Origin: Lithodes maja
Lineage: Eukaryota; Arthropoda; Malacostraca; Decapoda; Lithodidae
Reading direction: 5' to 3'
DNA: 64,000 nucleotides
Assembly: GCA_037953745.1 (NCBI GenBank)
Contig: JBAKBP010012381.1
Coordinates: forward strand, 1 to 64,000
Positions 58,001-64,000 of the stretch are shown here, one piece after another. Both the position numbers and the translations under genes were made by a program. The notes below the pieces were generated by a model. The model ran no database searches, was not told the origin of the DNA, and saw only the letters and a list, made by a program, of their open reading frames with translations. How positions within the stretch are numbered: position 1 is the first letter of the stretch; each line of letters begins with the position of its first letter.

Positions 58001-60154
58001 GACAGGCCCAGGGGCTACTCCAGAACTAAGTAATGGTGCTAATACTGAATCACCCAGGAGAGCCGCCGAGTCAAAACTCTTAAAACCAACTCCAGCTTTA
58101 GCCTCCTCCTGTTGATCGTTCCTCTGCTGGTCTGAAGACGGAGGACTAGGCTGTGACACTTTAGCTGCCCGAGCTCGGGTGACAGCACACGCCATGGGTT
58201 GTGCCTGGCACCGCTCGACCCACTCTCGCTCTTCCCTACTCACGTCGGCCGGCTTCTCGGCAACGACTAAGGGTAGAACCTCAGAAGCGGGCATTGCAAA
58301 GTCGTTGCCGAGAAGAAGGTCGACGCCCTCCACTGGCAGTTTCTCCACAATCCCAACATCCAATTCACGTGCCACACCATCCACCTCCAACTCCAACCGC
58401 ACCAGCGGGTATGACCGAGTTGCATTAATACCCTGCACCACCACCACCCGAGCCGCATTTATAGGGTAGCCAGTCAAGTTTTTCATCAAAGTCTGGGAAG
58501 CACCTGTATCACGCAAGACCTCTACTCCATGCTTGCGCCCCGCCCACATCACGCAACCCCGTCCTCTATGGTCGCAAAAAACATCCTGAGCAGGGTTCGA
58601 GCCTCCCAGGTGCTTCTGCATTGGCTGTGCCTCAGCCTCTGACGAACTGCCCCGGGCAAACTCAGAAGGCTTCAGAGACACACCAATGTTGCAGGCCAAA
58701 GACACAGCTGCTGTAGGTGGTTTGCTAGGACAGACTCTTGCAAAGTGCCCCTTTTTATGACATTGATAACACTCTAACTCCCCTTTGGGCTTCCCTTGGT
58801 ACTGGGAAGGGCCCGGCCCCTTCTTAAATGGGACGGTGCTAGTCTTGTGGTCAGTCTTGGTATCATAACTCTTGTACTTGTTTGCATAAGATATATTACT
58901 AACTCGGGGGGGTGGGGCGTCACGCCCCTTGTTACCTGCCTCACTACGCTGGGCAGACCCGCACCCACGAATTAATGATAGCCGGAGGTCAGCCATCTCA
59001 GCTGCCTCCTGTAGAGTTTTTGGATTCTTTTCTTTAATAGTTAAAGTCATTTCTGCACCTGTACACTTATAAAACTGCTCGAGCAGAAACAGCTCCGTCA
59101 ACTGTTCGGCCGTCTCAGCTTTCTCAGAACGTGTCCAGTTTGTAAGTGCATCTTTTAAGTCCCGGGCATGTTCAAGAAAGGTCGCCTCCCTAGTCTTTGT
59201 AACACCCCGAAACTTCAATCGATATGTTTCTGGTTGCAACTCGTATGCCCGTAGGACAGCTCTCTTCAATACTGGGTAGTCAATGCAAGACTCTAAAGGC
59301 AGTGCATCATAAGCCTTCAGACCCTTACCCGTAAGTCTTGAGGAGACCAGAGCTGCCCACTTCTCTTCAGGCCAATTATGCTCCCTACACTTCTTCTCAA
59401 AACGATTAAAAAATTCTGTGACTTCAGTTTCACTAAATGCCGGCACCAACTTGACTAAGTGGGACAAGGACTGTTCTCTCACTTGGCCCTCACGGCCCAT
59501 CCGAATCCCTGTCGACTCTGCACGAGTCTTATCTAAATCTATTTGAGCACAATATTTCTCTGAGTCGTACCTAAGCTCAGCCTCGTGCCTCCTAACCTCA
59601 ATCTCATGCCTCCTAGTCTCATTCTCCTGCTTCCTAACCTCAGTCTCATGCCTCCTAGTCTCATTCTCCATTTTAGCAAGCTCGAGTTTAAATATCATCT
59701 CAGGAGACAGGCCGGAAGAGGGAGCTGCCACTACTGAAGGAGGGGGGGCAAGAACTGGGGAACCACCATACGCACCGCCCGAGGGCACTCCAATCTTCCA
59801 ATGCTCATCCCTCTGTGGGAGAGTGCTAACCTCCGGCAACTGAGTGGACGGCACTGTGGGAGTCGAGTGAGAGGGGATCTGGGGAGGAACCCCCCCAAAC
59901 GCGCTCTCCTCCGAAACCCCATGTCGCCCACGCAACACCCAGGAAATCAGCTCCCCCTTGGACATCCCTCCTACATTGGATAGACCCAAAACCTTGGCTA
60001 TCAGGTGCAAGCCATAAACATTCACCCCAGTCAGCCTCTCCTCCGTCACATGGTACTGCTTACTCACAAAAAGTCTAGCATCCTCCTCACTAGTTACTAA
60101 CGGCACCTCCTCACTTAGCATCTCTCGCTCCTCGTCAGTACTAGGGCCCGACAT
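55061..60154 (-). CDS. Gypsy-2 gag-pol polyprotein, order Gag-PR-INT-RT-RNase H
   Basis: A 1697-codon intact frame. The ATG at 60154 (MSGPSTDEERE) is preferred over a non-ATG start at 60169. Gag includes a Glu/Arg-rich coil (repeats of ETRRHE near 165-200) and the LVKLVPAFSE core. The CCHC knuckle CYQCHKKGHFARVC is near 460, and protease DTGAS near 543. Integrase follows: HHCC finger (HDTPLAGHLG...CDICQRVG, about 838-883), VVDMVG near 913, SDQGSNF near 971, and ESQGVLERW near 1001. RT comes after integrase: CIDFRRLNG near 1330, SKVDLVKGYWQVPL, and YLDDVIIYD near 1428. RNase H follows (ATDASG near 1573, YTDHHPL near 1646). Normal Ty3/gypsy order has integrase last. The copia-like order is known from Gmr1-type elements. 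All catalytic residues look intact. Confidence 0.93.
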   Translation of the reverse strand: MSGPSTDEEREMLSEEVPLVTSEEDARLFVSKQYHVTEERLTGVNVYGLHLIAKVLGLSNVGGMSKGELISWVLRGRHGVSEESAFGGVPPQIPSHSTPTVPSTQLPEVSTLPQRDEHWKIGVPSGGAYGGSPVLAPPPSVVAAPSSGLSPEMIFKLELAKMENETRRHETEVRKQENETRRHEIEVRRHEAELRYDSEKYCAQIDLDKTRAESTGIRMGREGQVREQSLSHLVKLVPAFSETEVTEFFNRFEKKCREHNWPEEKWAALVSSRLTGKGLKAYDALPLESCIDYPVLKRAVLRAYELQPETYRLKFRGVTKTREATFLEHARDLKDALTNWTRSEKAETAEQLTELFLLEQFYKCTGAEMTLTIKEKNPKTLQEAAEMADLRLSLIRGCGSAQRSEAGNKGRDAPPPRVSNISYANKYKSYDTKTDHKTSTVPFKKGPGPSQYQGKPKGELECYQCHKKGHFARVCPSKPPTAAVSLACNIGVSLKPSEFARGSSSEAEAQPMQKHLGGSNPAQDVFCDHRGRGCVMWAGRKHGVEVLRDTGASQTLMKNLTGYPINAARVVVVQGINATRSYPLVRLELEVDGVARELDVGIVEKLPVEGVDLLLGNDFAMPASEVLPLVVAEKPADVSREEREWVERCQAQPMACAVTRARAAKVSQPSPPSSDQQRNDQQEEAKAGVGFKSFDSAALLGDSVLAPLLSSGVAPGPVIESDEAGHDESPRQQRYEHRERQREQLSIGEGHALLREQLDRLAPSDIRRLQLEDPELQTCANGAVELDEDGDAQPGDFFYLDGILYRRFQDPNRSWKMGSGVVDQLMVPRECRDSLLSLAHDTPLAGHLGVRKTVAALGKLFWWPGMKSHVQSWINSCDICQRVGKPNQVIPKAPLHPIPVIGPPFSKIVVDMVGPLPPTKAGNKFLLTIMDVATRYPDAYPMKNGMAKTVVSNLLWYFSRYGYPEEIQSDQGSNFTSNLFKQTMQQHGIRAVVSSAYDPESQGVLERWHATLKSMLRCYCADNGRDWDLGLPYVLFAAREVPGESLGFSPNELIFGHRVRGPLNMLREIWEGTVPPCSLLKYVFESRERMLKSLEMAGRNLTGSQALMKDRYDRKVKLREFIVGQEVLILLPLVGNPLSAKYTGPYKIVEKISDLDYLVATPDRRKKNQLCHVNLIKEYVRRPSEPLTVPVLACCGRGGEGEGDSQASEEDSWDHHVSADQWAGNSSLRADEAIAHLPEPQFEAIRQLLGLYPTVFAEHPGLTTQAMHDVDVGHHLPFKSIPYRVPPIKLPALRDELEYMLGRGLIEKGTVKWTSPVTLQPKPDGKVRFCIDFRRLNGLTPTNPYPLPRVDDSVDKIGNARFLSKVDLVKGYWQVPLSERAKEVCGFVVDGSTYRCNVMPYGLKNAPATFQNLMNEIVKDIPNCTVYLDDVIIYDDDFESHCEHLETLFRKLSEASLVVNLAKCDFVKATVQYLGFVVGRGQVCPPQNKVQAINKFPHPTTKKQIMRFLGMIGYYRRFIKGYSTVLAPLTDLLSKDKKFLWAPECEKAFNLVKHLLCTHPILRAPDFNRPFQLATDASGVGAGAVLLQTDNEGVEHPVSFFSKKFNAAQKNYSTIEKELLAIVLSLRHFEVYVPAYGPVVVIYTDHHPLRFLNQFHNRNMRLTRWSLMLQEYNLDIRHIAGCDNVIADCLSRVDDQS

Positions 60155-60354
60155 ACTGAAGTTCACCAAAAAATTCTCGAGACAAAAGTGTTAAACTCCC
60201 TTATGCAAGCACTAATTACTAAATTAACTGGAGTCTCTTAAATGCTCTCCTAATTGCCTTACAAAAAAAAAATATTCTTCAATATGTACGCTAAAGTACG
60301 AACAAACAAATGTTGTACAATTCTGCAAAAAAATATACTGTTCACAAAATCCTA

Positions 60355-60368
60355 AGCAAGGTCGCCAT
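60355..60368 (-). other. Gypsy-2 primer-binding site
   Basis: On minus, ATGGCGACCTTGCT follows the LTR end one base later. The first twelve bases match the Gypsy-1 site, so the same tRNA primer is likely (Arg-type, inferred). Confidence 0.65.
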
Positions 60369-60369
60369 T

Positions 60370-62225
60370 TGTTACGTCCGGGCACTCGGGTACACTAGGG
60401 CTCTTACACAGGACTCGAGTATGGCTCGCTGCCACAACGGAAACACACGATCCCAACCCCAGAGTACTGCCAGCCGAACAAAAAACGCCACTACCCTCCA
60501 GAGTTCTATCTGCTATAACGGGGTATACAAGAACTCGGTACTAGCGTTTCACACAACAGACTAATAGCAAGACGGGAGTTATCTAGTCTGGTCAACAATC
60601 AAACAAAGAAGAAAGTACTACAACACTAAAGAATAGTGTTGGCCGAAGCCGAAGTAATCCACCCTTGAACTAAGAACTTAAGAAGTCCTCCACCCTCTAC
60701 TTCGGATCGGCACTATTACGTTACGTTAAACAATAGTCCTCGAGCATCAAGCAAGGAATCTTCTGATAAGTTAGATGCTTCTCGAATACTCATAAGAAGT
60801 AAGTATCGGATTTTGAACAGCAATTTAATGAATAACTCACTGGTAATTAAAGGCTTTAAATTGACATAAGAAGAATTATAAGAATAAGCAATAGGATATG
60901 GCAAACATTAAGAAGAAGTACTCCGACAATGCACTGGCAATAGCCTACTAAGATTGTGCTCGTGGGCCACTAATCTCTGAAGTAGCTAAGCGTGCCACAC
61001 ATGAAATCAATAGTGCTTAAACAATAATATACATAAGGAGAAGCTTCAATACTATGCTGTATCTGCTGGTCGAGCAAAGTCTAGCTGGGATATCTAAGGT
61101 TAAGAGACAATGGCTGAGCAAGCGGCTCGTAGCCTAGCGAGGTCCTTAAGACTGTGCGGCCAAATTACGGTAATTGACGGGATGCTCTCTTGAGAGATCC
61201 AGATCACTAGTATCTGGTTCTCTCCTGGCGATCCTCTCAAAGTCAAGCAAATGAGATAACACAGTGTTGGGTGGCATAGGCAAAAGCCCTCACTCGCAAC
61301 ACAGTGCAAAACTCCCACGGTACACAGTCAGAAAGACCACCTAGGCGTTCCACGTCTCCGTTGCAATTGTACTGGTTCAACCGCAACCTAGTACTCATAG
61401 GAAATCACAACTCAGAAACCCTATCCCAGTCTAGCATTGCCTAAACCAGCAGAAAACAGGAACATGAATAATCGCACACAGGGAAATGCATATACGAGTG
61501 CAACAAACATCAATCAATCCTATTCTAGTTAACCCTTCCAAAAATAGGCTATCTAACAGGCACTTATCTCGTGAGAACTCAAGCGATAATACTTTGGCTG
61601 ACTAAATCTGCACCAAAGGGGTCATGGAGGTTAAACAGGGACGAGAAGAGAAGAAGATAGGCTGTTCAGAGAGTAGAGAAAGTTCACATCAGTCGGAAGA
61701 ATATGGATAGTTGCAAGGGATATGAGAAGTCGCTTTGCCTGATGAGTTCTGAGTAAAGCATGGCGAGACCTCCCTTTTTATACTCGGCCCTCTAGCGGCA
61801 TATCTCAAACTACTTAAGGACCGCCCACTGGCAATCATGACGTCATATTCTCTCTCAATCTGGGATCGACAAAGAACTTCCCACGCGCTGAGAGGGAGGA
61901 AGGGAGGAGGGAGGAGGGAATTAGGCCTATCTGCCCGCGTGGCGCACTCACTGGTCCCCGTTACGTAATATCTCTCTCTCTCTCCTCTCATCATTACATA
62001 TAAGTCCCACACACAATACTTATAACTAATGATATAAAATAGAACTCGTTGACTCAGATGAAAACAAAATACATATTTATAATACTTATAGTACAACGGC
62101 TCACATAAACTAAGTTAGGAAACTCTACACAGACTACAGCCAAAGTTCCTGCCCTGACGATCCTAGCGAGAGTGGGGCCTGACTGGGCGTTCTGTACAGC
62201 ATGCTCATACTCGACATGCGTCACA
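60370..62225 (-). repeat. Gypsy-2 5' LTR (element sense)
   Basis: 1856 bp, TG...CA, with a minus-strand TATAAAAA box at 61782-61775. It is followed on plus by the target duplicate CACT and then BEL-2 coding sequence. Confidence 0.93.
61775..61782 (-). promoter_or_regulatory. Putative TATA box of Gypsy-2 5' LTR
   Basis: TATAAAAA on minus, about 445 bp into the LTR in element sense, followed by GGGAGG. It is conserved in the other LTR at 54097-54104. Function inferred. Confidence 0.5.
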
Positions 62226-62229
62226 CACT

Positions 62230-64000
62230 CAACTGGATACATAGCAAGAAGTCTCTGCCAGTTTATGTGCGGAATAGGGTAGATGAGATTAGAGCCCTTT
62301 TGCCAGACGTTGCTTATCATTATGTAAATACAAAAGAAAACCCTAGTGATCTCATAACTAGGGGTATAACGGCTAGCCAGTTAATGAAGTCCGAATTGTG
62401 GTGGCATGGTCCAAAGTGGCTGCTCCATGAAAGTGAATGGACGATATGGCATGCTGTTGGTGAGGGACTTCTGCCACTGGAAACAGTGGCAGTTACAGCC
62501 CAACCAAATGAGCCACCGGGTCCTATCATGAAGTGGGCAAGATTCGGTGACTATAATAAACTAGTCAGAGTTGTAGCTTGGGTGTTGCGATATGTATCCA
62601 ATCTCAAGCTTAAAGTAACGGGCCAACTCTGCAACAGGGGTCACAACATTGATACTCGTGAATTTAAAGCAGCTGAAGTAACTTTGATCAAATGGGTTCA
62701 AGTAGAAACCTTTTCCAATGAATTAGAATCCTTGAAAAGCTCGAATAAGACATTAATGCCTAATATAGTGCGTCAACTACGGTTGCACCTAGACAATGGC
62801 CTCATCAGGTGTGAGGGTCGCCTGAAGTGGTCGGGTGTACCAGACGGCACAAACCGACCTATACTTATGCCAACAAGACATCACGTTACTGATCTATTGA
62901 TCATACGTGCACATAGGGAAGTAAAACACTACGGAGTATGTCATATTATATCAAATTTACGTCTCACATGGTGGATACCCAGGGTTCGACAAGTAGCTCG
63001 ACGCGTAGTGAGAAAGTGTGTAATATGCCAGAGACTAAAGGGTAAACCATATGCAACTGGACCAGCTCCACCCCTACCTGAATGCCGTGTAAAGCACGTA
63101 GAACCTTTCCAAGCGGTAGGATTAGATTACACAGGGGCATTGAAGACGAGGGAGAGTGAGAAGGTTTATATATTATTGTTTACCTGTGCGACGTCTCGAG
63201 CGGTACACCTAGAACTATGTGATAATATGTCTAGCGAAGAATTTATGCTGGCGTTCAGACGGTTTTGTGCCCGTCGTTCATTCCCTCAACTCATTCTTAG
63301 CGACAATGCTCCCACTTATGTCCAAGCATCAAAATATCTAAAGGATATGAGTAGTGATCCTACTGTTATCACTTTTTTGGGAGAGAAGAAGTGCGAATGG
63401 AGGTTCATTCCAGTTAAGGCACCTTGGTTTGGTGGAATGTGGGAACGATGTGTCGGCATAGTAAAGTCAGGACTAAGAGCGGTTGTAGGATGTGCTCTAT
63501 TAAAGAAAAGTGAGTTGACGACAGTCCTCACAGAGATAGAGGCAGTCGTGAATGATCGCCCGCTTACATATGTGTACACCGACCTGCAAGAACCACTACC
63601 ATTAACGCCAGCTCACTTGCTATATGGAAAACCATTGACTGCGTTTCCATCTGATTTTCAGTCCATAGTAGAGTTAGAGGATCCCTCGTTGTACTCTGAG
63701 GTAGCGGTGTCTAAGAGATACCAGTATATATCCAGGATAATCGAGGATTTTAGGAAACGGTGGATTAGTGAATATCTGCTTGCATTGAGGGAAAGGAGTG
63801 TTACTCCCTCTGGTAGACCAACGGCACCTACAGTTGGTGAAGTTGTTTTAATTAAAGAAGATAGTCCTCGTTTATACTGGAAATTAGGCCGCGTATTGGA
63901 GGTATACAAGGGGGCAGACTCTGTAGAGCGGGTGGCGCTATTGAAGACAGCCACTGGAACTACTGTTCGTCCTATCGCACGTTTGTACGCTTTGGAGCTC
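62230..64000 (+). CDS. BEL-2 gag-pol, C-terminal part (end of RNase H, integrase), continues past window
   Basis: The frame continues from CDSQVAL into NWIHSKKSLPVYV and runs 590 codons with no stop to the window end. RNase H ends with NPSDLITRG and WWHGPKWL. Integrase has an H-H-C-C finger (HREVKHYGVCH, CVICQRLKGKP, about 62890-63050), then GLDYTG (first catalytic Asp), LSDNAPTY (second) and WERCVGIVKSGL (Glu, about 63441). A DUF5641-like C-terminal domain follows (KRWISEYLLALRER, VLIKEDSPRLYWKLGRV). Integrase would join the copied DNA to the host chromosome. The stop codon and 3' LTR lie beyond 64000. Confidence 0.9.

Larger units (their letters stand above)
52692..62225 (-). mobile_element. 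Gypsy-2: intact Ty3/gypsy element with integrase before RT
   Basis: Two 1856-bp LTRs (52692-54547 and 60370-62225) differ at only about five positions by eye. The target duplicate CACT lies at 52688-52691 and 62226-62229. Element sense is minus: primer site at 60368 downward, polypurine tract at 54548-54560, and one 1.7-kilocodon gag-pol frame. Removing it restores the BEL-2 frame exactly. It appears complete and recently inserted. Confidence 0.93.
48151..64000 (+). mobile_element. BEL-2: BEL/Pao retrotransposon with intact coding halves, split by Gypsy-2
   Basis: The 5' LTR ends at 48935 and is followed by a primer site. One gag-pol frame runs 49348-52691 and, beyond Gypsy-2, 62230-64000 without a stop. 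The 3' LTR lies outside the window. Nothing but the insertion breaks the frame, so BEL-2 was probably active shortly before Gypsy-2 entered. Confidence 0.88.

Noticed and set aside
1..64000. Bacterial features (operons, ribosome binding sites, prophage, CRISPR)
   Set aside because: Eukaryotic LTR and non-LTR retrotransposons, MITEs and SINEs fill the window, and no prokaryotic gene was recognised.

Overview
This window looks like eukaryotic, arthropod repeat DNA. The arthropod telomere-type repeat TTAGG is present in one element. The LINE, Gypsy and BEL families resemble those I associate with decapod crustaceans, but that placement is an inference. I found no host gene, rRNA or tRNA gene. 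Nearly everything that can be recognised is a transposable element, mostly inserted inside one another.

Layout, left to right. 0.2-1.0 kb: a CR1-type LINE ORF1 carrying an SGNH esterase (minus). 1.3-4.7 kb: a nearly intact jockey-like LINE (here 'LINE-J', minus). 4.7-31.9 kb: one old minus-strand LINE ('LINE-A') broken into about eight colinear pieces by later insertions. These insertions include a decayed BEL/Pao element (BEL-1, 5062-20063) whose 5' LTR holds a Gypsy element (Gypsy-1, 5431-12909), a TTAA-flanked MITE, an inverted-repeat element with a TTAGG array, low-complexity repeats, a fragment of an unrecognised protein family (24.8-25.9 kb), another LINE (LINE-B, 26.8-30.7 kb) and two tRNA-like SINE heads. 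32-33.5 kb: short interspersed repeats. 33.9-41.8 kb: a CR1 LINE (minus) interrupted by an intact RTE LINE (37.1-40.3 kb) and a truncated LINE-J copy. 42.2-46.5 kb: a decayed plus-strand jockey-like LINE (LINE-K) interrupted by a SINE, a non-autonomous hAT and a TTAA MITE. 46.5-48.15 kb: a foldback-type element with ATG/CAT-rich tandem arrays. 48.15-64.0 kb: a BEL/Pao element (BEL-2), running off the window, with an almost pristine Gypsy element (Gypsy-2, 52692-62225) inside its RNase H region.

Main points. Target-site duplications fix the insertion order in several places: GATTC for BEL-1, ATCA for Gypsy-1, CACT for Gypsy-2, CGCTAGAC for hAT, an 11-bp repeat for RTE, and TTAA for the MITEs. 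Gypsy-2 encodes a single gag-pol frame in which integrase precedes reverse transcriptase. This is the copia-like order known from Gmr1-type Ty3/gypsy elements. Gypsy-1 is a relative that has lost the integrase zinc finger, part of the integrase core and the whole reverse transcriptase, yet keeps one open frame. The coding elements work as self-contained replication cassettes (gag, protease, integrase, RT and RNase H; or ORF1 plus endonuclease-RT). The SINEs and MITEs would depend on enzymes supplied from elsewhere.
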